Part shown: positions 51,820 to 58,987 of the stretch, piece after piece
How positions within the stretch are numbered: the first letter of the stretch is position 1
Layout: each line of letters begins with the position of its first letter
Assembly (NCBI RefSeq): GCF_030286045.1
Contig: NZ_CP127390.1
Coordinates: 2,435,482-2,499,481 of the forward strand
DNA length: 64,000 nucleotides
Origin: Propionimicrobium sp. PCR01-08-3
GTDB lineage: Bacteria; Actinomycetota; Actinomycetes; Propionibacteriales; Propionibacteriaceae
Reading direction: 5' to 3'
Notes under the pieces: model-generated
The model's input: only the letters and a program-made list of their open reading frames with translations
The model's database searches: none
What the model was told of the DNA's origin: nothing
Translations under genes and position numbers: made by a program

Positions 51820-52173
51820 CTACTTCATGACCTTGGAGATGATCTGGTCCAGCCCTTCGGGGGCATGACCCAAGGCTGCGATGACCGCCTTCCGCACGTC
51901 AGAATGCGTGTTGTCCGAGTGATCCTCCACCGACAGTGCCTGGGCTACCTCGGAGGGACGCGGAGTGGTCGCCGATTGAGTATGAGGCTGCGGCGAAACT
52001 CCACTATCATTCCCGCGCGGCTTGTTGGCAGCAGGAATAACCCGCACCCCTTTGCTCTGCGCTTCCTCGGCGGCCAGCGCGGTGATGATGTCGCCCGGCG
52101 CAAGCTGCAGGCACGTCGTGCCCTCGTTCAACAGTTCGCTGATTGTCGTGGCGGTGATGACATGGCGTGACAT
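51820..52173 (-). CDS. Free-standing EutQ N-terminal-like protein
   Basis: A 117-residue protein, unlike any standard eut product. Residues 1-45 (MSRHVITATTISELLNEG then PGDIITALAAEEAQSKGVRVI) match the first 45 residues of EutQ and EutT encoded in the same operon. After a Pro/Ser/Thr-rich linker, the end (DVRKAVIAALGHAPEGL then QIISKVMK) resembles the helical segment that follows this module in enteric EutQ. So it looks like the EutQ N-terminal half without the cupin. It may bind or be packaged in the microcompartment; the role is unknown. GTG-free ATG start at 52173 with GGGAGC upstream. Confidence 0.7.
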   Translation of the reverse strand: MSRHVITATTISELLNEGTTCLQLAPGDIITALAAEEAQSKGVRVIPAANKPRGNDSGVSPQPHTQSATTPRPSEVAQALSVEDHSDNTHSDVRKAVIAALGHAPEGLDQIISKVMK

Positions 52174-52183
52174 GAGCGCTCCC

Positions 52184-52822
52184 TTACTGACCGACGATGG
52201 AGTTGATTGCCTGGGCAGCGCCCTCCCGCGCTGCGTGGATGTCCGACTCGGTGCCGGACATCCACATGCGTCCGTACATACCAAGGACATTCATTTGATT
52301 GAGGAAAACTGGAGCGGCCTTTTCGGCTTCATTGGCCGCGATGGTGACGTAGGCCGCGGGCTCAATCTCCATGATCAACACCGTCTGACCACCCTCGATC
52401 ATCGTCCCCATCTGCAGACGATTCATTACCTGTGCCTGGGACGGATGCACATTGGTGATGATCTGCTCGGAGACGATCTTCGGGGCTACTCTCGACTCGA
52501 TGGGCAAATCGAGGCAGTCGAGTACCACCTCACCTGCGCGGATCACATCGGCCTGAGACATCGAGTGCACTTCGAACATGCCGAACTGACGTTCGACATC
52601 TTGCGCTCCCGGTAGGACATCTGCTGATTTCAACACCTTGTCCATGACCTGGAACACCCAGTTACCCGGGGCCATTTCGACATACAGACTGCTCATGCCT
52701 TCAACCGGTGGCGCACCGCTGGCGATCTTGCCGACAAATCCGGCGAATTGCGGCTGGAGACGATCGAGATGGCAGAAGGCCCGTAGCTGATAGCTGCCCA
52801 CATTCATGGCCATCGCGTTCAC
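52184..52822 (-). CDS. BMC-domain shell protein, two-domain/permuted type
   Basis: A 212-residue shell protein. It has segments SSLYVEMAPGNWVFQVMDKVLKSADVLPG, then FGMFEVHSMSQADVIRAGEVVLDCLDL and later TVLIMEIEPAAYVTIAANEAEKAAPV, consistent with two BMC-like folds of which at least one is permuted, similar to shell proteins of actinobacterial microcompartments. It is not EutL, EutS or EutK. It overlaps eutJ by four bases (GTG at 52822; ATG at 52813 is an alternative). It probably forms trimers that occupy hexamer positions in the shell. Confidence 0.75.
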   Translation of the reverse strand: MNAMAMNVGSYQLRAFCHLDRLQPQFAGFVGKIASGAPPVEGMSSLYVEMAPGNWVFQVMDKVLKSADVLPGAQDVERQFGMFEVHSMSQADVIRAGEVVLDCLDLPIESRVAPKIVSEQIITNVHPSQAQVMNRLQMGTMIEGGQTVLIMEIEPAAYVTIAANEAEKAAPVFLNQMNVLGMYGRMWMSGTESDIHAAREGAAQAINSIVGQ

Positions 52823-53655
52823 ATCCCCTCTTCAATGATCGGCCTGGCCCATTGAGCCACGCCAAGAGGAGTAACGAGCATCGGTTCGGGTGCGACCCGG
52901 CTCGGGACGCCGGTAACCTGCTCCATGATCTCAGCGAATCCATAGAACGCGCTGGTGCCGCCGACCATATGTATCTTCTCCACGCCGTGGCCCGCAATCG
53001 CGTCGCGCACGATACTGGCGATCTTTTGCATGGTCGGACGCACCACCGGCAGCAGCATCTGCTGCTGGCCGACGTCGACCTTGCGCGCCTCAGCATCGGC
53101 AAACGGGATCTTGAAGGCGCCCGAAATGACCAGCGACATGTGCGTGCCGCCACTCGGCTCATCGGTGGTAGCGATGACTTCGCCGTCACGAATGATCGCT
53201 ACGCCGGTTGTGCCGCCGCCCACGTCGACCACGGCCCCGTTCTTCACACCGAGTACAGCGTTGGCCGCGGTCGGTTCGTCGACGACATCGGCGCATTCGA
53301 TACCGACACCCTCCAACACATAATGGTGGGCGCGACTATCGCTGAGCGATACGTCGGGGGGAATAGTCACGGATCCGGCGCTGAGAGTGCGTCCAGTAAC
53401 CTGCTCGAGATGAGTCTTGAGATCCCGGACAACTTCCATTGCACCGGCGAAATCCCAGACGATGCCGTCACGCACCACGTCGGCGAAAGTGTTGGCCGCC
53501 GCCAGTGGCTTGCCACGCTCGTCGGTTATCACGATCACCGTGAATGCGGTCCCGAGATCAACCCCGACCTTGATCGGCAACGCCGGATCAATACGTCTTG
53601 GCTTCGCCAGCACGGAGGCCGCCCGGCGCATCGTCTGTTCAATGGTCGGGCTCAT
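52819..53655 (-). CDS. eutJ: Ethanolamine utilization chaperone EutJ
   Basis: A 278-residue Hsp70/actin-fold protein with phosphate loops PIKVGVDLGTAFTVIVITDE and GAVVDVGGGTTGVAIIRDGE, and VDEPTAANAVLG between them, matching EutJ. Its exact role in the microcompartment is not settled. ATG at 53655 overlaps the stop of eutT by one base (TAATG). Confidence 0.93.
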   Translation of the reverse strand: MSPTIEQTMRRAASVLAKPRRIDPALPIKVGVDLGTAFTVIVITDERGKPLAAANTFADVVRDGIVWDFAGAMEVVRDLKTHLEQVTGRTLSAGSVTIPPDVSLSDSRAHHYVLEGVGIECADVVDEPTAANAVLGVKNGAVVDVGGGTTGVAIIRDGEVIATTDEPSGGTHMSLVISGAFKIPFADAEARKVDVGQQQMLLPVVRPTMQKIASIVRDAIAGHGVEKIHMVGGTSAFYGFAEIMEQVTGVPSRVAPEPMLVTPLGVAQWARPIIEEGM

Positions 53656-54449
53656 TACTCGAGACCCGCCTTCATTCGCAACTGCAAGAAGTAGAAGGTG
53701 CTCGACAGCCGATTGAATGCATGACAGATCGTCGCACCCCACTCGGGTGCAGGAGATCCGAATGCCTCCATGGCCGTGATCTCGATCTCGCGCGACTTGG
53801 TACGCGCCATATTCAGCCAGTGCTGCAGTTCGGGCTCGTCCTCGTCAATCGTGAGGTGCTCAATACCCAGAGTGCCCTTCGGATCGTGGGTCGCTTGATG
53901 AATACGCTCGGCATCCCAGTCGGCCAGTTCCAGCTGCGCGACCGGCCGCTCGTTGTATTCGGCCGACGTGAGTTCACGGCAATAGGCCGCGACCGTGCCC
54001 AGGTCGCGGACCAGCTTGCTGTCGCCCTCAAGTTTGGCCATCCGCTGAGTCAACAGCACGAGCGCGTGCAAGGAGTCGACCTCCCCGCGCAGCTTGATTC
54101 GCGGATGAGTCTTCAATGCAAAATGATGCGCGTCCAACTGAGTCATCTCGGAGGGCTTGTGCTTCAGCGGAGTACCGCAGGTCATGCAGGTGGGCAGTTC
54201 GCCTGCGAAGTTCACCGGAAACACCGAGGCTCTGTCCCACTCGTGATCCTGATCGTTGGCGCTGCCTGGCTCCGTAGCGGCATGCTGCGCACCGGCGGCC
54301 ATGCCATTCGAGTCAACCATCACCAAGGCCCACTGTTTGACGAAATCGGCCGCTGACGGCGAAAGACGGGCCCCCGCCGGAACCGTGACCTCGGCACCCA
54401 TCGATGGACGCCGAAGTTGGTCACGAAGATCAGCTTCGGTGACGATCAT
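53655..54449 (-). CDS. eutT: Cobalamin adenosyltransferase EutT
   Basis: A 264-residue enzyme producing adenosylcobalamin, the cofactor of EutBC. It begins with the 45-residue module also found in EutQ (MIVTEADLRDQ ... GARLSPSAADFV). The metal site region is GELPTCMTCGTPLKHKPSEM: enteric EutT has CCxxC, but here only CxxC remains, so the ferrous-iron ligand set may differ. The C-terminal HNRLSS-like segment HAFNRLSSTFYFLQL is conserved. ATG at 54449 overlaps eutQ by four bases. Confidence 0.93.
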   Translation of the reverse strand: MIVTEADLRDQLRRPSMGAEVTVPAGARLSPSAADFVKQWALVMVDSNGMAAGAQHAATEPGSANDQDHEWDRASVFPVNFAGELPTCMTCGTPLKHKPSEMTQLDAHHFALKTHPRIKLRGEVDSLHALVLLTQRMAKLEGDSKLVRDLGTVAAYCRELTSAEYNERPVAQLELADWDAERIHQATHDPKGTLGIEHLTIDEDEPELQHWLNMARTKSREIEITAMEAFGSPAPEWGATICHAFNRLSSTFYFLQLRMKAGLE

Positions 54450-55090
54450 CCGATCTGGTCTTCCCACTCCGCGGGGAACGTCACGTAAATAAACTTCGTC
54501 CAGTTCGGGGTGCCAAAAGTGATCGACGAGCCCTTCGGCACGTAAAAGACATCTCCGGGGTGTCCGACCTTGTTGCCGGCGTCACCACCCAGACGCAATT
54601 CGCCTTCAAGAACGATCTGTATTTCGTCGTAGGTCAATGTCCACGGAAAGTCACCCTTCGTGAGGGTCATATACCCGGCGGCCATTGGCGCGCCATCGTT
54701 CCCGGTTACAACGTCCCCGGTCTTGACCTCCATGCCTGCGGGAGGTCCCGGATAGGGGAACACCGACATCGGCGCGTCCCGGTAGCTCGAGAGCTTGACC
54801 GGACGGCGGGCCACGGTGGGGGCGGCAAAGCCACCCCCACCCGAACCCAACAACGATGTCACTATGGCCCGAACGCGATCGGACAGGTCGCCGGCAGCCG
54901 CCGGTGCCTGACTTGAGATCTGCCCGGACGATTGCGGAGACGCGGCCGCTCCCGATTGGGTGATCGTCACGCCCAATTCGGCAGCTACGTCCTTTGCCAA
55001 CGGAGTGACGAGAGCATCCACAGGAACGTCGAGTGCGCCACTGGCGCAAGCCTCGCGCACTTGATCAGCTGTGATAACGATCTTGGCCAT
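54446..55090 (-). CDS. eutQ: Ethanolamine utilization protein EutQ
   Basis: A 214-residue protein. The N-terminal 45-residue module (KIVITADQVREACASGALD ... LVTPLAKDVAAELGVTIT) is followed by a linker and helix (LSDRVRAIVTSLLG) and a C-terminal cupin with YDEIQIVLEGEL, GDVFYVPKGSSITFGTP and IYVTFPAEW. In Salmonella EutQ has acetate kinase activity, which could explain why no ackA is found here. ATG at 55090 is preceded by a 152-base gap with a strong hairpin (55138-55165), so its level is probably set apart from eutM. Confidence 0.95.
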   Translation of the reverse strand: MAKIVITADQVREACASGALDVPVDALVTPLAKDVAAELGVTITQSGAAASPQSSGQISSQAPAAAGDLSDRVRAIVTSLLGSGGGGFAAPTVARRPVKLSSYRDAPMSVFPYPGPPAGMEVKTGDVVTGNDGAPMAAGYMTLTKGDFPWTLTYDEIQIVLEGELRLGGDAGNKVGHPGDVFYVPKGSSITFGTPNWTKFIYVTFPAEWEDQIG

Positions 55091-55137
55091 AATGCATCAC
55101 TTTCGAAGATAAGCAGTCGAATACTCACCGGAGCATT

Positions 55138-55165
55138 GCCGCAGTCCGTCGATTCGGGCTGCGGC
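55138..55165 (-). other. Intercistronic hairpin between eutM and eutQ
   Basis: GCCGCAGTCCG and CGGGCTGCGGC can form an 11-bp stem (one G-U pair) with a 6-base loop. No U tract follows, so it is more likely to stabilise the end of the eutM message or mark a processing point than to terminate. This would favour high levels of the abundant shell protein. Confidence 0.55.
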
Positions 55166-55242
55166 GCCCCGGGCGTCCGTTAGGGGCGTTCAAAAGAACT
55201 ACCGCTGAATATCGCTAGTTTTTCGTCGCGCCCAGACAAAGA

Positions 55243-55536
55243 TCACTCAGCCGAACGATGCGGCAAGATGAGTTCGACATCACCGTGCGGACGCGGGATC
55301 ACGTGGACCGAGATCAACTCGCCTACACGAGCGGCCGCGGCAGCGCCGGCGTCCGTTGCTGCCTTCACGGCGCCGACATCGCCACGCACCATCACGGTCA
55401 CGTAAGCGGCGCCGATCTGCTCCTTGCCGATCAGCTTGACGTTGGCGGCCTTCACCATCGCATCGGCGGCCTCGATGGAACCGATGAGACCCTTGGTCTC
55501 GACCATTCCGAGCGCGATCATGTTGATATCAGCCAT
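55243..55536 (-). CDS. eutM: EutM microcompartment shell protein (BMC-H), canonical form
   Basis: A 97-residue hexamer-forming shell protein: [48 protein letters not shown] and [20 protein letters not shown]. The ATG at 55536 has an ideal AGAAGGAG seven bases upstream, which supports an internal start inside the longer frame beginning at 55827. It is normally the most abundant shell facet protein. A single BMC-H gene of this type is present; EutK and EutS are absent. Confidence 0.95.
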   Translation of the reverse strand: MADINMIALGMVETKGLIGSIEAADAMVKAANVKLIGKEQIGAAYVTVMVRGDVGAVKAATDAGAAAAARVGELISVHVIPRPHGDVELILPHRSAE

Positions 55537-55827
55537 GGAAGTACTCCTTCTAGTGTTTGCTGCTTTGTTTTCAATAGTTGCGGGTTCAGGAACCGTGACG
55601 GTTGTCTCGGCTCGATCTTCATTAGCCTGTTCAGTTGTCTTGGTTGATTCCACGGCGGCCTCGTCGACGGTGTCCACCGCCGTCTCGGTCACCGTCGGTA
55701 AGGCCTCGCCGACTGCAGAGACCTTACCGCTGGTCGCGCTCCGAGGGTTCGGCTCGGCGGCGGAGTTCACTCCGGCTGCCCGAACTCTGCGAGTTCGCGC
55801 GACCTGCTTACTCTGAGTCTCGCTCAT
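55243..55827 (-). CDS. eutM: EutM shell protein, long form with disordered N-terminal tail
   Basis: Starting at the ATG at 55827, which follows GCAGGAGGTAGTAG, the frame runs 194 codons and joins without a break to the canonical EutM at 55536. The extra 97 residues are basic at the start ([13 protein letters not shown]), then rich in Glu, Thr, Val and Ala, with no hydrophobic core, so probably disordered. Such a tail on a hexameric BMC-H protein is unusual; the nearest parallel is PduB/PduB', where a tail of 37 residues links shell and cargo. Whether the long form is made has to be shown, but the ribosome site is as good as that of the short form. Confidence 0.7.
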   Translation of the reverse strand: MSETQSKQVARTRRVRAAGVNSAAEPNPRSATSGKVSAVGEALPTVTETAVDTVDEAAVESTKTTEQANEDRAETTVTVPEPATIENKAANTRRSTSMADINMIALGMVETKGLIGSIEAADAMVKAANVKLIGKEQIGAAYVTVMVRGDVGAVKAATDAGAAAAARVGELISVHVIPRPHGDVELILPHRSAE

Positions 55828-55846
55828 CTACTACCTCCTGCGGGCC

Positions 55847-57373
55847 TCACTTGTGAAGTTCGGTGAGGATCTGGCGAACGACCTTCTCCACGAGCGCCGC
55901 ATCTGCATCCGCTCCCTTACCGGACGTCGACGTCGGCACCGAAACCGGATCGTCTTCACGAACCTCGGAGTCAACGTTCTCGAGAATGCCACCGTGGGCA
56001 CGTGCCACCTCGGGAACCTGGTTCTTGTGGTAAGCAACTCGCTTCACGTTCAGCACGTGCTCGACGGTCACGTTTCCGGAGATCACCGAACCGCCGATGC
56101 CGCCGGGAGCCAAGGTCATGGATGGGCGAATACCGGTGGTGAAACCGACACCACCCAAGGAGCCCCAGGTATTCACCAGGACCCGGAAGGCGGGCTTCTC
56201 GACACCGAACGCCAAGATCGCCTCCTCGTCTCGAGAATGGATCGCCACCGAGTGCCCCTCGCCGCCGAACTCCAGCAGCTGGATGGCCCGCTCACAGCCG
56301 GCCCGCCAGCCATCGGCAACCATGAATCCGAGCACCGAAGTGAGCTTCTCGCGCGACAGCGGATACTTAGGGCCGACTCCGTCGAGCTCGGCGACCAAGA
56401 TCCGAGCCGAATCCGGAACGCTGAAGCCTGCCGCCTTCGCCAGCACCTGGGGGGTACGGCCCACGTACTGCGCCAGCATCATGCCATTGGGACGGAACAT
56501 GATGGCAGCCAGCTTGTCGGCTTCTGCCTTGGACATGAAGTAGGCACCACGGGCCTGCATCTCGGCCTTCAACCGATCGGCGATCGGACGATCAGCGACG
56601 ACGCATTGCTCGGTGGCACAGATGGTCGAGCAATCGAACGACTTCGATTCAACAATCATTTGAGCCGCCCGCACGATATGCGCCGAACGATCGACATAGA
56701 CCGGAACGTTGCCGGGCCCGACACCGATGGCCGGCTTGCCTTGGCTGTGCGCCGCCTTGACCATGCCCGGCCCACCGGTCGCCAAAATCATCGAAGTCGC
56801 TCGATGGCTCATCAGCTCGGTCGTGCCCTCGATGGTCAGTTCGGTGAGACAACCGATCATGCCCTTCGGCAGCCCCGCAGCCTCGCCCGCCTCCGCCATC
56901 ACCCGCACGGCCTCGGCTGTGCACTTCTGGGCGGACGGATGCGGTGCCACGATCACAGCATTGCGTGCCTTCACGCCGATCAGGATCTTGAAGATTGCCG
57001 TCGAGGTCGGGTTGGTCGATGGCGTCAACGCTACGATCACGCCGACCGGCCAGCCAATCTCGACGACCTTGTTGACCTCGTCGTGACGCAGCACGCCACA
57101 GGTCGGAATATCCTTGATCGAATCCCACACGCCTTGCGCTGCAAATTCGTTCTTCAACTTCTTGTGCGCCGGATACCCGAAACCGGTCTCGTCATGGGCC
57201 AGCTGGCCCAAACGCCCCGCCTCCCTCATCACCGCAGCTACCATCGCTTCGCAGATCTTGTCGACCTGCTGCTGCGACGCGAACTGGAACGAACGCATGG
57301 CTTCCCGTGCCCCAACGGCCAAGTCACGCGCCTGCTGAACCGAACGCAGGTCGGCGTCCATTGTCTGACTCAT
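55847..57373 (-). CDS. eutE: Acylating acetaldehyde dehydrogenase (EutE-type) with C-terminal encapsulation peptide
   Basis: A 508-residue enzyme converting acetaldehyde, NAD+ and CoA to acetyl-CoA. The nucleophile Cys is in DCSTICATEQCVV, closer to the AdhE-type SxCASEQ motif than to enteric EutE. The C-terminus is extended by a Ser/Thr/Pro/Gly linker and an amphipathic helix ALVEKVVRQILTELHK, which looks like an encapsulation peptide; enteric EutE carries its peptide at the N-terminus. ATG at 57373 follows AAGGAG by seven bases. It lies between eutL and eutM. Confidence 0.93.
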   Translation of the reverse strand: MSQTMDADLRSVQQARDLAVGAREAMRSFQFASQQQVDKICEAMVAAVMREAGRLGQLAHDETGFGYPAHKKLKNEFAAQGVWDSIKDIPTCGVLRHDEVNKVVEIGWPVGVIVALTPSTNPTSTAIFKILIGVKARNAVIVAPHPSAQKCTAEAVRVMAEAGEAAGLPKGMIGCLTELTIEGTTELMSHRATSMILATGGPGMVKAAHSQGKPAIGVGPGNVPVYVDRSAHIVRAAQMIVESKSFDCSTICATEQCVVADRPIADRLKAEMQARGAYFMSKAEADKLAAIMFRPNGMMLAQYVGRTPQVLAKAAGFSVPDSARILVAELDGVGPKYPLSREKLTSVLGFMVADGWRAGCERAIQLLEFGGEGHSVAIHSRDEEAILAFGVEKPAFRVLVNTWGSLGGVGFTTGIRPSMTLAPGGIGGSVISGNVTVEHVLNVKRVAYHKNQVPEVARAHGGILENVDSEVREDDPVSVPTSTSGKGADADAALVEKVVRQILTELHK

Positions 57374-57402
57374 CAATTCACTCCTTGACAGATGGTTGCG
57401 GA

Positions 57403-58059
57403 TCAGAACTTCTTCGGAGTGGCCGCGACGTCAAGTACGGCATCCTGGAATGCTGCACAGGCAGCCCGGCATGCAGACTGTGACCCAGTCAATAGACCAC
57501 CGGAGAAGTTCGTCTCGCTCGGTGGCTCGAAATACACCTGCATCGACACATCGGCGGCCTTCATAGCGAGATCGAGTGCATAGGCCGACTCGAGAGGTGG
57601 CGCGATCAGGTAGGCAAGCGCCTCGCCTCGATTGATGCCTGCCTCCTTTGACAGGTACGAACCGGTGCTGCTGATCAAGTGCGGGAAGAAGGTCAACTCC
57701 CCTGCCTCATCGGCCGCGTAGAACCAGGCCTCCTCCTCGCAGAAGGACACACAGGCGTCCACGCCGGAACGCACTTCTGCCGGCGTGGGACCTGCCAGCA
57801 TGCCGATGATCTCACCAGAGAGCGGGCCAGACGGATATCCGGAACCGGCGTAGAAGCTCTTGGCATAGACCACGTCGACTTCGGCAAACTTGGTTGCCTC
57901 GTCGAGCGATACATATAGCGAATCATCGATATCACAGGTAATCAAACCCACCGAGCGCTGATCAGCATTCAGGCCAAGCTTTTCAGCAAAGCCACGGTCC
58001 ACATTCGGAATGATCCGCACCGCCAGGATTGACGGCTTTACAGGATCGAGAATCCCCAT
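57403..58059 (-). CDS. eutL: EutL microcompartment shell protein (tandem BMC trimer)
   Basis: A 218-residue protein with ILAVRIIPNVDRGFAEKLGLNADQRSVGLITCDIDDSLYVSLDEATKFAEVDVVYAKSFYAG and PPSETNFSGGLLTGSQSACRAACAAF, matching EutL over its whole length. EutL trimers have a gated pore and bind ethanolamine. The gene lies between eutC and eutE with short gaps. Confidence 0.97.
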   Translation of the reverse strand: MGILDPVKPSILAVRIIPNVDRGFAEKLGLNADQRSVGLITCDIDDSLYVSLDEATKFAEVDVVYAKSFYAGSGYPSGPLSGEIIGMLAGPTPAEVRSGVDACVSFCEEEAWFYAADEAGELTFFPHLISSTGSYLSKEAGINRGEALAYLIAPPLESAYALDLAMKAADVSMQVYFEPPSETNFSGGLLTGSQSACRAACAAFQDAVLDVAATPKKF

Positions 58060-58076
58060 TCCTTACCCTTCCTTTC

Positions 58077-58982
58077 CTAGCTGCCAGCAACTTCGCGCAG
58101 CTTCACGCCCGAAGCTGAATACTGGATCATGCGCTTGATGAACTCCACGATGTACGCGCCCGCCTCGAGTGGATTGGTGCCACCATGGGTGGTGATCATG
58201 CAAATCAGATCCCGATCGGCATCTGATTTACCCGGCTGCGGATCGAAGCCCATATAGGCGCTCATCGCGTCCGCGATGCCTAGACCCGGACGCTCACCGA
58301 TCAGCAAGATCAAGACCTTCGCCTTGATGATCGCGTTGATATCATTCATGACCCCCACGCGCGCGTTCTCGATGAAGAACGGAGTGCCCATGCTGAGGCC
58401 TGCAGACTTCAAGCCCTGCTCGATAACCGGGTAGATATCACCCAGGTTGTTGTCGATGGCAGCGGCCGACAGACCATCGGCGACGCAGATCTGCACGTCC
58501 GGAGACTTCACGCACTTCTCGTTCAGTTCCTGCTTGGCCTCATCGCTGAGCAACCGGCCGAGATCGGGACGCAGCAGATACTCGGCGCGGTCATCGACAC
58601 GAGTGTGCACCGTGAAAAGGTTGAACTTGTCTTTGACCTCGTCGGTCACCACACCGTAGATCGCGTCCTGAGTGACACCATGGTCGGCCTGGAAGAGCAG
58701 CATGGTCTGGGTCTTCGGACGAGGACCCGCGCGACCAACCCCCAACCGGGCGCTGGTCGAATCCATCAGATCACGCAGGCCCTCGGGATCGGCGGGATCG
58801 TCGACCAGCATTGCGTGACGTGGGCCCTCCAACGTGGGGTCCGCGAGGTCGATAACCAGATCGCCGCCCTCGTTCGACACCTTGGAGGTCTGGGGCGCGG
58901 TGGCCGCGTCATGGGGCTCGAGGCCCTCGGTCTTCAGTTCCGCCAGGACGCGGGCAACGATTTCCTCAATACTCTGGCTCAT
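58077..58982 (-). CDS. eutC: Ethanolamine ammonia-lyase small subunit
   Basis: About 301 residues. The first residues SIEEIVARVLAEL form an amphipathic helix typical of encapsulation peptides that send EutBC into the shell; then the catalytic-subunit part with ARLGVGRAGPRPKTQTMLLFQADHGVTQDAIYG and GERPGLGIADAMSAYMGFDP. The ATG at 58982 is chosen (GAGGTG six bases upstream) over a GTG at 58991 that overlaps the eutB stop. It forms the EutBC complex, which splits ethanolamine into acetaldehyde and ammonia with adenosylcobalamin. Confidence 0.96.
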   Translation of the reverse strand: MSQSIEEIVARVLAELKTEGLEPHDAATAPQTSKVSNEGGDLVIDLADPTLEGPRHAMLVDDPADPEGLRDLMDSTSARLGVGRAGPRPKTQTMLLFQADHGVTQDAIYGVVTDEVKDKFNLFTVHTRVDDRAEYLLRPDLGRLLSDEAKQELNEKCVKSPDVQICVADGLSAAAIDNNLGDIYPVIEQGLKSAGLSMGTPFFIENARVGVMNDINAIIKAKVLILLIGERPGLGIADAMSAYMGFDPQPGKSDADRDLICMITTHGGTNPLEAGAYIVEFIKRMIQYSASGVKLREVAGS

Positions 58983-58987
58983 CTCAT

